This document shows, one piece after another, positions 1 through 6,933 of a stretch of 64,000 nt of DNA. The notes under the pieces are model-generated. The model saw only the letters and a list, made by a program, of their open reading frames with translations, did no database searches and was not told the DNA's origin. The first letter of the stretch is position 1. The number at the start of each line of letters is the position of its first letter. The DNA comes from Pyxidicoccus xibeiensis. GTDB taxonomy: Bacteria > Myxococcota > Myxococcia > Myxococcales > Myxococcaceae. Where the stretch lies: positions 248,001 through 312,000 of the forward strand of contig NZ_JAJVKV010000010.1 of assembly GCF_024198175.1 (NCBI RefSeq), read 5' to 3'. The translations under genes were made by a program, and so were the position numbers.

Positions 1-2
1 TC

Positions 3-2015
3 CGGCCCGTGGTGCTGAGCCATGCCTTCTGGCGGCGTCAGTTCCCCGGCGTGGGCCCGGGAGACCCGAGCGTGCTGGGGCGTGTGCTTCGTCTGGACGA
101 CGTGCCCTTCACCGTCGTGGGTGTCATGCCCGAGGGCTTCGTCTTCCCGCTCCAGCGCGAGCCGGTGGACCTGTGGGTGAGCGTGGCGGTGGATGCCGAG
201 CCCAGCGCGTATGGCGGCACCATCCCCACGAGCCGCGGCTACATGCGCTACGACGCGGCGATTGCCCGGCTCAAGCCGGGTGTCTCCGTGGAGCAGGCCC
301 AGGCGGAGCTGAGCGCCGTAGCGGCGGAGGTGGCCCGCACTCACACGGACTGGGGCGCGTACACCGGCGTGCGGGTGGTGCCCGGGCTGGAGCGGCTCGT
401 GGGCTCCGTGCGGCCGGTGTTGCTGCTGCTCTTCGGCGCAGTGGCGTGCGTGCTGCTCATCGGCTGCGTCAACGTCGCGAACCTCCTGCTCGCACGGGCC
501 ACGGTGCGCAAGCGCGAAGTGGCGGTGCGGCTCGCGCTGGGGGCGAGCCGGGCCCGCGTGGTGCAGCTGCTGCTCACCGAGAGCCTGCTGCTCTCCTGTC
601 TTGGCGGAGCGCTCGGGCTGCTGCTCTCCGTCTGGTGCGTCGACCTGCTTCTGGGCTTCGCCCCGGCCGACGTGCCTCGGCTGGACGAGGTGCGCGTCGA
701 CGGCGTCGTGCTGGGCTTCACCCTGCTCCTGTCGCTGGTGACGGCGCTCGGCTGCGGGCTCGCACCGGCGCTCGGCGGCTCGGGGCCGGGGCTGCGCGAG
801 GCACTGAAGGACGCGGGCCGGGGCGCCACCGGAGGTCGGTCAATGCTGCGCCTGCGAGGGGTGCTGGTGGTGGCGCAGACCGCGCTCGCACTGGTGCTGC
901 TCGTGGGCGCGGCGCTGCTGATGAACAGCCTGGTGCGGCTCACGCACGTGGACCCGGGCTTCGCCTCCAGTGGCCTGCTGACGGTGAACCTGGACCTGCC
1001 CGTCTCCCGCTACCCGATGCGCTCGGCGCAGGTCTCGCAGTTCTATACGACGCTGGTGGAACGGCTGCGGGGGCTGCCTGGCGTCACCGCGGTGAGCACC
1101 GCCGAGCTCCTTCCGCTGAGCGGGTTGAACAATGGCACCAGCGTGGAGGTGGAAGGGGCACCGGCCTCTGCGGACAGCGCCTCGCGGCTGCGGTTCGTGG
1201 GCCAGGATTACTTCCGAACCCTGGGCATCCCGCGTGTCGCCGGGCGCGACTTCGTGGCGAGCGACGACCGGTCGGCGCCTGCCGTGGCGGTGGTGAACGA
1301 GGCATTCGTGCGCCGCTTCCTCGCGGGCCGAGAGCCCCTGGGCCAGCGCGTGAAGCTGGGCTGGGGCGGTGGCACACCGAAGGAAATCGTCGGCGTGGTG
1401 CGGGACGTGAAGCACGAGAGCCTGGGTACGGCGCCGGAACCCGAAGTCTATGTGCCCCACCTGCAGTTCCCGCTCAATGCGCTGACCGTCATCCTGCGCA
1501 CGTCGCGAGACCCGCTGGCGCTCGTGCCCGACGTGCGCGCCGAGGTACGCGCGCTGGACGCGGGGGTGCCGCTCGCGGGGGTGCGGACGGTGGAGGCGTT
1601 CATCGACTCATCCCTCCTGCCCCAACGCTTCGTGACGCTCCTGCTGGGCGTGTTCGCGGGTGTCGCGCTGGTATTGACGCTGCTCGGGCTGTCCAGCGTG
1701 ATGGCGTACACGGTGGCGCAGCGCACGCACGAGTTCGGTATCCGTACTGCGCTGGGGGCCCAGGCGTCGGACGTGCTGTGGCTCGTGCTCCGGCAGGGCG
1801 TGCGCCGCACCTGCGTGGGCGTGGGCCTTGGCGTGGTGGGCGCCCTCGTCCTCACCCGGCTGCTGGAGCAGTGGCTTTACGGCGTGACGCCCACGGATCC
1901 GTGGACCTTCGCCGCCGCCTCGCTCCTGCTCACCACAGCCGCGCTGTTCGCCTGCTACGTCCCGGCCCGCCGCGCCACGCGCGTCTCTCCGCTGGTGGCC
2001 CTGCGCTCCGAGTAG
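3..2015 (+). CDS. ABC transporter permease, MacB/FtsX type (5' truncated by window edge)
   Basis: This is an inner-membrane permease of the large two-half MacB/FtsX class, often called ADOP permeases. Such proteins carry two FtsX domains joined by MacB-type periplasmic domains and work with a separate LolD-like ATPase in efflux or lipoprotein/peptide transport. Visible pieces are the end of a periplasmic domain (VVGVMP near residue 36), a TM segment followed by the FtsX signature (LLIGCVNVANLLLARA near residue 150, then KREVAVRLALGASR), a second TM block, a second periplasmic domain, and a second FtsX block (EFGIRTALGA, then VPARRATRVSPLVALRSE at the end). The frame is open to the left edge, and the first GTG at position 9 lies inside the conserved domain, so the true start is upstream of the window. 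No ATPase gene is visible here. Family assignment is confident; the substrate is unknown. Confidence 0.9.
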   Translation, partial: RPVVLSHAFWRRQFPGVGPGDPSVLGRVLRLDDVPFTVVGVMPEGFVFPLQREPVDLWVSVAVDAEPSAYGGTIPTSRGYMRYDAAIARLKPGVSVEQAQAELSAVAAEVARTHTDWGAYTGVRVVPGLERLVGSVRPVLLLLFGAVACVLLIGCVNVANLLLARATVRKREVAVRLALGASRARVVQLLLTESLLLSCLGGALGLLLSVWCVDLLLGFAPADVPRLDEVRVDGVVLGFTLLLSLVTALGCGLAPALGGSGPGLREALKDAGRGATGGRSMLRLRGVLVVAQTALALVLLVGAALLMNSLVRLTHVDPGFASSGLLTVNLDLPVSRYPMRSAQVSQFYTTLVERLRGLPGVTAVSTAELLPLSGLNNGTSVEVEGAPASADSASRLRFVGQDYFRTLGIPRVAGRDFVASDDRSAPAVAVVNEAFVRRFLAGREPLGQRVKLGWGGGTPKEIVGVVRDVKHESLGTAPEPEVYVPHLQFPLNALTVILRTSRDPLALVPDVRAEVRALDAGVPLAGVRTVEAFIDSSLLPQRFVTLLLGVFAGVALVLTLLGLSSVMAYTVAQRTHEFGIRTALGAQASDVLWLVLRQGVRRTCVGVGLGVVGALVLTRLLEQWLYGVTPTDPWTFAAASLLLTTAALFACYVPARRATRVSPLVALRSE

Positions 2016-2083
2016 GGCGCGGGCACCGCCTCGTGGAGGCCATCAGACATACAACCCGTTGTTCAATGCGCGGTGACTCCGGC

Positions 2084-2368
2084 TCAGCGCGTAGGCAACG
2101 CGTGGAACGTCATGCCGGCCAGGTCCAGGCGCCGCGCGGCCTCCACGAATTGCTCGGTCCCCACAATCACCGTTGAGTAGTCACCCACCCGGAACAGGTC
2201 CAGTTCCGAGGGCAGGGACGCCGCATCCAGGATGGGTTCATCCGGCAGCCGGAAATACACCCAGCCACAGGTTTCGCAGGGTGGCGGCGCATCCGGCGGA
2301 ATGCAGTCCCGGTGCAGTCGCCCGTGAGGTTCAATCTGGAGTTCCAGCAGCTCCGGCAGGTCCTTCGG
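2084..2368 (-). pseudogene. C-terminal remnant of a double-CXXCG (SitI6-like) immunity protein gene
   Basis: Reading the minus strand from 2368 to the stop at 2084-2086 gives a 94-residue peptide. It begins PKDLPELLELQIEPHG, contains one CETCG motif and ends FHALPTR. It aligns residue by residue with the C-terminal third of the intact double-CXXCG protein at 40855-41664 (shared pattern: LPELL-L-IEP-G-LH-DCIP, then C-x-x-CG, then LP-EPILD, then LDLFR). There is no start codon and no first CXXCG motif. The frame is cut exactly where an IstB-like fragment begins on the other strand. In myxobacteria this family includes immunity proteins for SitA toxins, which fits the toxin gene just downstream. 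I call it a decayed immunity gene. Confidence 0.78.
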
Positions 2369-2451
2369 ACTGGCACGCAGTCATCGGCGACGGGACGCTG
2401 GCCGACGCCATCCTCGACCGGCTGGCCATCCCACAGGAGGCTGCGCCGTAA
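2368..2451 (+). mobile_element. istB: Fragment of an IS21-family istB (transposition helper ATPase) 3' end
   Basis: The plus strand from 2368 reads DWHAVIGDGTLADAILDRL and then stops at 2449-2451. From memory, this matches the conserved C-terminal block of IstB, the AAA+ helper of IS21 elements (WHE-IGDPTLADAILDRL). Only about 19 residues of homology remain, after which the frame diverges. The left boundary coincides with the broken end of the minus-strand immunity remnant, so this looks like the scar of an IS21 insertion or a deletion ended at one. No inverted repeats or istA were seen. Confidence 0.6.
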
Positions 2452-2575
2452 TCTCACGAACTCACTGTCTCACTCGCGTTGACAGGTTCCGCTGCGTCGT
2501 CAGCCACAGTGTCATCCTTCCTCTTGGCCTTTGTGTGGCTCGGAGCACGCGGAGCCCATTGCCTGGAGAGTGCCC

Positions 2576-3928
2576 ATGAGACTGCATCGCGCCGTTGTGT
2601 TGTTGCTCTTGCCCCTGCTGACCGGCTGCGCCACGGCCCGTGTGGTGCGATTGGAGACGGACCGGGGTGAGGCTCTCACCTTCACCCCTCGCACCGACGA
2701 AGCCGGGCCCGTTGAGTTGGAAGAGGACGAATTCAAAGAGGCCCTGTCCGAGCATGCACGAGCCCGGCGGCCTCCGGCGCACCCGCAAGAGGCCGCCCGG
2801 CTGCTGTTCGAGATGGACTCGCGTGGGGGAACGTACCTCTTCGATGCGCGCACCCGCCGGGTCACGCCGCTTGGGCCGGGCGAGCACGTGGAGGGGGAGC
2901 CCTCCGAAGTGGACTTGGAACTGACGCGCGCTTACCTGCGCTGGTGCGAGCGTACCGGGAGGAGGGGAGATTGCCTGCACTTGCTGGCAGAGGGTCCCAC
3001 GGTGAACGGGGATGGTCGTTACGCGCTAGCCATGGCGCTCGCCCAAGACGCGGTGAACGAAGAGATGTTGGACGCGTTCAAGGAAATGGCCGACCCACAT
3101 GCCATGCTGGCGGCGGCGTTGTGGACGGGCACGCTGTATCTAATCTTATGGACGGTGCCCGAGCCGGTGAGCAAGGGCTTGGCTGCTGTCATGACAGCTA
3201 CCTTGGTTGTCTACCTGGGCGTGGACACGTTCTGGGGCCTGATAGCGGGCTTCCGGCGGCTGGTGGAAGAGGCGGATCGGGCCCGCACCTTTGACGAACT
3301 CCGCGACGCTGGTGAGCAGTACGGGAAGGTGATGGGGAGGAACGCGGCGCGCGCATTCGCCCTGTTCGCCACGGTGGCCATCGGGAACACGGCGGCAGGG
3401 TTCGCGGGCAAGGTGCCGACGCTGCCCGGCTCGGCGCAAGCATCCATGCAGGCTGGTTCCCGCGCGGGCATCGTGCTGTCCGCCGTGGGCGAAGTGCAGG
3501 CTGTGACGGTGACGGGTGAAGCGGTCACCATGGCGCTCGCCTCGGGCGCGGTCTCCACGACGGCGCGGGGTATGGACGGAGCGGCGGTCGGCCCGGTGGA
3601 CGCGAAGGGCCACGATCACCACATCGCGACGGACAAGTGGTGGGACTCCGATAAGAATGGTGGCCCATGGTCGCCCCTATTCCAAAAGGTTTTCGACAAG
3701 GCGGGCATGTCGTTGAACGATCCGGCCAACATCATCAACGTCAAGGGCCATAAGGGGCCGCATCCGCAGGAGTACCATCAACGAATCCTCAACCGTCTGA
3801 CCGAAGCAACAGAGGATTGCCGCAGCATGCGGCAATGCCGCGAGGCGCTAACATCGGAACTCAAGAGGCTGGCGAGGCAGATTTCCACACCAGGCACTGA
3901 GCTGAACAAGCTCGTAACGCGCTCCTAG
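2576..3928 (+). CDS. SitA-like polymorphic toxin lipoprotein with C-terminal AHH-type nuclease domain
   Basis: A 450-residue lipoprotein that probably belongs to the SitA family of myxobacterial swarm-inhibition toxins. These pass between kin by TraA-dependent outer-membrane exchange and act as nucleases or other toxins in non-immune recipients. The start is ATG 2576, with GGAG seven bases upstream and a classic lipoprotein signal (MRLHRAVVLLLLPLLTGC, lipid Cys 18). The earlier in-frame GTG at 2531 would bury the signal. A middle region holds two hydrophobic stretches (about residues 185-225) and an Ala/Gly-rich segment. The last 110 residues read GHDHHIATDKWW, then KGHKGPHPQEYHQRI, matching the AHH subclass of the HNH/EndoVII nucleases (with HDHH in place of AHH). 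The partner immunity gene starts 9 bp later. The family is confident; delivery and activity are inferred. Confidence 0.82.
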   Translation: MRLHRAVVLLLLPLLTGCATARVVRLETDRGEALTFTPRTDEAGPVELEEDEFKEALSEHARARRPPAHPQEAARLLFEMDSRGGTYLFDARTRRVTPLGPGEHVEGEPSEVDLELTRAYLRWCERTGRRGDCLHLLAEGPTVNGDGRYALAMALAQDAVNEEMLDAFKEMADPHAMLAAALWTGTLYLILWTVPEPVSKGLAAVMTATLVVYLGVDTFWGLIAGFRRLVEEADRARTFDELRDAGEQYGKVMGRNAARAFALFATVAIGNTAAGFAGKVPTLPGSAQASMQAGSRAGIVLSAVGEVQAVTVTGEAVTMALASGAVSTTARGMDGAAVGPVDAKGHDHHIATDKWWDSDKNGGPWSPLFQKVFDKAGMSLNDPANIINVKGHKGPHPQEYHQRILNRLTEATEDCRSMRQCREALTSELKRLARQISTPGTELNKLVTRS

Positions 3929-3937
3929 AGGCCCAGA

Positions 3938-4516
3938 ATGGTCAGCATGCCAAAACGGTACTTCGAGCTCTCCGCCGATATGAGCCTGCCGGGACGGTGG
4001 TCCCTCGGCATTCCCACTGACCCGCGGGGCCGCGAAGTGGCCGATCCTTGGATCTTCAAGAAGGGACAACTGATTCCCAATCCAGGGCGCTTGAGGATTC
4101 CCATTGACGTTCCTGGAAAGGCGTTTGACTTCACCCTGGCGGGCCTCTCGACTCCGGTCGTACACATCAGGGTCGCTTCCCTACTTACGGAAATAGCTGC
4201 TAGCGACGTGCAGATCTTACCGGTGGACATCGCGGGTCAGCCTGATCAGTTCTGCATTCTCGTGGCTGCGAAGCTCATTCGTTGCATCAACGATGCGGCG
4301 TGTAAAGAGGTTGAGCTTTGGAGGCCGGAGGATGGGCGACCTGAGAAGGTCGGGCAGTATCGGGACGTCTACGGGATGCGGATCGATAGCGCGAAAGTAG
4401 GCGCGGCGAAGGTGTTTCGGCCATGGGGATGGGCCATCGCTCTTATTGTTTCGGAGGAAATCAAGTCAGCATTGGAGCGCATTGGGACCACCGGAATGTC
4501 GTTCACGGAGGTATAG
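3938..4516 (+). CDS. Imm11-family immunity protein
   Basis: A 192-residue protein resembling the Imm11 family (founded, from memory, on a Myxococcus protein). It opens with MPKRYFELSADMSLPGRWSLG and continues with an ADPWIFKKG motif. Most of these proteins are cognate immunity partners of adjacent polymorphic toxins. It lies 9 bp after the toxin stop codon, on the same strand, with AGAGG about six bases before the ATG at 3938 (a second ATG at 3947 is possible). No signal peptide or TM segment is present, so it should act in the cytoplasm, where an outer-membrane-exchanged nuclease would have to be stopped. A/T-richer codons than in neighbouring genes (att, aag, gat, tcg mixed in) suggest the toxin-immunity pair was acquired horizontally. 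Confidence 0.78.
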   Translation: MVSMPKRYFELSADMSLPGRWSLGIPTDPRGREVADPWIFKKGQLIPNPGRLRIPIDVPGKAFDFTLAGLSTPVVHIRVASLLTEIAASDVQILPVDIAGQPDQFCILVAAKLIRCINDAACKEVELWRPEDGRPEKVGQYRDVYGMRIDSAKVGAAKVFRPWGWAIALIVSEEIKSALERIGTTGMSFTEV

Positions 4517-4679
4517 GCCTCGAAAGCGCTTCAAGATGCCGATAGAGCCTGAGAGGAAGGCCTGCCTCCAGCTAGGCAGGCACCCTCCCCCCTCCGCACC
4601 CTGTCACTCCCCACCTTCAAGCAGAGACACTCCACCCCTCCCCCACCCCGGCCGCTCCTGGCATGCTGCGGTGGCCTCC

Positions 4680-5288
4680 ATGTCCACGGCCGAATCCATC
4701 GCCCCCGGGAGTCCGGTCCTCCGGGTGGCCCAAGTCGTCCCCCGCACCGAGGCTGAAGGCCCCGGCCACCGCTTCGCGCTGTGGGTCCAGGGCTGCGCCC
4801 TGCGCTGCCCGGGCTGCTGCAACCCGGAGATGTTCGCCTTCGAGCGCGGCACCGTCATGTCCGTGGACGACCTCGCCGCGCGAGTCCTGTCTACCCCCGG
4901 CATCGAGGGCCTCTCCATCCTGGGTGGCGAGCCCTTCTCCCAGCCCAGCCCCCTCGCTGACCTCTGTGAGCGCGTGCGCGCCGCCGGCCTGAGCGTCATG
5001 GTCTTCAGCGGCTACACGCTCGCGGAGCTCAAGGCCCAGACCCGGCCCGACGTCGAGCGCCTGCTCGCCACCCTCGACCTCCTCGTCGACGGCCGCTTCG
5101 AGAAGGACCAGCCCGAGACACAGCGCCGCTGGATTGGCTCGCGCAACCAGGTCATGCACTTCCTCACCGCGCGCTATGCGCCGGAAGAGGCGCAGTTCAC
5201 CGCGCCCAACACCGCGGAAGTCCACTTCGTCGAAGGCAAGCTCATCATCAACGGCTGGCCCGAGCTCGCCGACCGGCTCCGCCCATGA
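4680..5288 (+). CDS. 4Fe-4S single-cluster / radical-SAM activase-like protein (first gene of the split FtsH-MoxR-vWA system)
   Basis: 202 residues. The CxxxCxxC cluster motif lies at C39-C43-C46 (WVQGCALRCPGC), with an extra C47, followed by the Gly-rich SAM-site stretch LSILGGEPFSQ, as in NrdG/PflA-type activases. The protein is short, like NrdG, and has no glycyl-radical partner nearby. The ATG at 4680 was chosen because upstream codons do not resemble the family. Its stop overlaps the next ATG by four bases (ATGA 5285-5288), so it is co-translated with the AAA+ system that follows. I recall 4Fe-4S proteins of this type being listed as accessory members of FtsH-MoxR-vWA ternary systems; its substrate is unknown. 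Confidence 0.78.
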   Translation: MSTAESIAPGSPVLRVAQVVPRTEAEGPGHRFALWVQGCALRCPGCCNPEMFAFERGTVMSVDDLAARVLSTPGIEGLSILGGEPFSQPSPLADLCERVRAAGLSVMVFSGYTLAELKAQTRPDVERLLATLDLLVDGRFEKDQPETQRRWIGSRNQVMHFLTARYAPEEAQFTAPNTAEVHFVEGKLIINGWPELADRLRP

Positions 5289-6370
5289 TTCACGTCGCCA
5301 ACGCCGAGCACGACCTGCTCACGCTCACCCGCGCCATCATCGGCCTGGGACAGTACGCCCCCGTCGAGGATGTGCTCCGCGACCGCCACACCGTCCCCGA
5401 GAAGCTGAGCCCCGGCGCCCTCCACGTCCTGCAAGACACCCTGTCCAAGGGCAGTGTCCTCGCCCTCGCCCGGTGCGGCGGCTGGCGCAAGCAGCGCTAC
5501 CTCGACGGCGGACAGGAGCGCTCCAGTCGCCTCTGGGAGCGGTACCCACCGCCCGCGCTGCACTTCTCTCCCCTGTGCATCCACACCCTGCGCTGGCTCG
5601 TGGAGCAGCCGCTGGTGAAACACGGCTGCAAGCAGCTCACCGTCTCCGAGCTCCCCACCGTCGCGGACGAGCTGTTCCTCTACCTGACGTGCCGGCTCGT
5701 CGCCGGGACGCCGTGCGCGAAGTCCGTCGGCGCCCAGGCCCTCTTCCGCGGCTCCGCGCTCTGCAGGCTCGGCTTCCCCGAGCTGCTCGACGTGCCGCCC
5801 CCGAGCTTCAGCGCGAAGCACTTCGCCCCACTGCTCGCGGGCGGAGGCTGGCTGCTGGACGCCCTGCGTGGGGACCTCGCGCACCGCTGGCGCAAGGTGG
5901 AGGAGTCCAAGCGCTTCATCGTCGACCCCGCGGAGGGGATGGCACTCGGCGCCGCGCAGGAGGCCGTGCTGTCCGCGTTCCTCGACGCCGTGGAGGCCGC
6001 CGGACGCCGGGAGCTCGCGGGCTTCCTCGTCGAGGCAGCCCGTCCCCTGATGGACCAGCCCGCGTCCCGCTGGGTGGAGGGCCTGTCCCTCACGGCCTCC
6101 CTGGGCAAGCGGGCCGAAGCCGCCAGGGCCTCCGGGGCCTTCCTCCGCTCGCTGAGCCGGCTGTCACGCTGGGACGCCGAGCACCGCGCCGTGCGCTTCT
6201 TCGACGACGGCTACGAAGCCGCCCAGCTCCTCCTGTCCGAGTGGAGCGCCTTCGGTGAGCCCGGCTTCCGCCGCGCCGCGGACCTGGAGCGGGAGCTGTC
6301 CACCTCGCTCACGACCGCTGGCGCGTTTCCCGCTACCCTTCCCCCTCCTTCCACCGGGAGCACTCCATGA
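5285..6370 (+). CDS. Uncharacterised accessory protein of the FtsH-type ternary system
   Basis: A 361-residue soluble protein that I do not recognise beyond its setting. It has no signal peptide, TM segment or catalytic motif that I can see. It is rich in Leu, Ala and Arg helices, with scattered aromatic-proline segments (WERYPPPALHFSPLCIHTLRWL around residue 85) and several Cys residues (around 64, 99, 116, 143, 160). It overlaps both neighbours by ATGA (5285-5288 and 6367-6370), so its expression is locked to the activase-like gene before it and the coiled-coil gene after it. The C-terminal 25 residues are Pro/Thr/Ser-rich and probably disordered. A scaffold or substrate-adaptor role for the protease is a guess. 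Confidence 0.72.
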   Translation: MIHVANAEHDLLTLTRAIIGLGQYAPVEDVLRDRHTVPEKLSPGALHVLQDTLSKGSVLALARCGGWRKQRYLDGGQERSSRLWERYPPPALHFSPLCIHTLRWLVEQPLVKHGCKQLTVSELPTVADELFLYLTCRLVAGTPCAKSVGAQALFRGSALCRLGFPELLDVPPPSFSAKHFAPLLAGGGWLLDALRGDLAHRWRKVEESKRFIVDPAEGMALGAAQEAVLSAFLDAVEAAGRRELAGFLVEAARPLMDQPASRWVEGLSLTASLGKRAEAARASGAFLRSLSRLSRWDAEHRAVRFFDDGYEAAQLLLSEWSAFGEPGFRRAADLERELSTSLTTAGAFPATLPPPSTGSTP

Positions 6371-6933
6371 GCCGCGCCTACCGAGTCTCCGTCTCCGAGT
6401 CCCTCAACCGCGTGGTGCAGGCCGAGGACGGCATCTGCTCCAAGCTGGAGCTGCTTCCCCTGCTGTCTCGCGAGGAGCTGGCCGGACTGCTCGCGGAGGA
6501 GCTGGCGGGCCGCGGCTTCACCCGTGACGGCGACGTCGCCGTGCGCACCGAGTCGGACGGGGTCCGCATCGCCGTGGACGTCACCACCGGCGAGGTGAGC
6601 GTCACCCTCGCGGAGCAGGCCCAGGTGGAGCTCACGGCCCGGGGCGAGAAGGTCGTGGGCAGCCCGGCCGAGATGGAAGCGGCCCGGGAGGAAGCCCGGG
6701 CGAAGGCACTCGCACGGCTGGAGAACGAGGCGGAGGATGCCTCCGAGCGCCTGCGCGAGCAGCTCACCCGCCGCCTGGAGGGCCGGCTGCGCGACCTCAA
6801 GTCGGAGCTGGACGCCGTGGCGAACAAGGTGACGGCCGAGGCCCTGAAGACGCGTGCGCGGCAGCTCGGCACCGTGGAGGAGATTCACGAGGACGCCGCC
6901 ACCGGCTCGCTCACCATCAAGGTGCGCGTATGA
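6367..6933 (+). CDS. Small two-domain protein with C-terminal coiled coil, ternary-system accessory
   Basis: 188 residues. Residues 1-95 look like a compact alpha/beta domain (MSRAYRVSVSES, then LLSREELAGLLAEELAGRGF, then alternating beta strands DVAVRTESDGVRIAVDVTTGEVSVTLAEQ). Residues 95-165 form a strongly charged coiled coil (EMEAAREEARAKALARLENEAEDASERL). The last 20 residues are a short beta-hairpin (TGSLTIKVRV). It overlaps the upstream gene by ATGA and the FtsH-like gene by ATGA (6930-6933). From memory the N-terminal domain resembles one of the small X domains described only from FtsH-vWA-MoxR gene neighbourhoods. The function is unknown; the position suggests an adaptor that docks on the AAA ring. 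Confidence 0.72.
   Translation: MSRAYRVSVSESLNRVVQAEDGICSKLELLPLLSREELAGLLAEELAGRGFTRDGDVAVRTESDGVRIAVDVTTGEVSVTLAEQAQVELTARGEKVVGSPAEMEAAREEARAKALARLENEAEDASERLREQLTRRLEGRLRDLKSELDAVANKVTAEALKTRARQLGTVEEIHEDAATGSLTIKVRV

Noticed and set aside
2479-2512. TTGACA resembling a -35 box upstream of the toxin gene
   Set aside because: No acceptable -10 box at 16-18 bases downstream.
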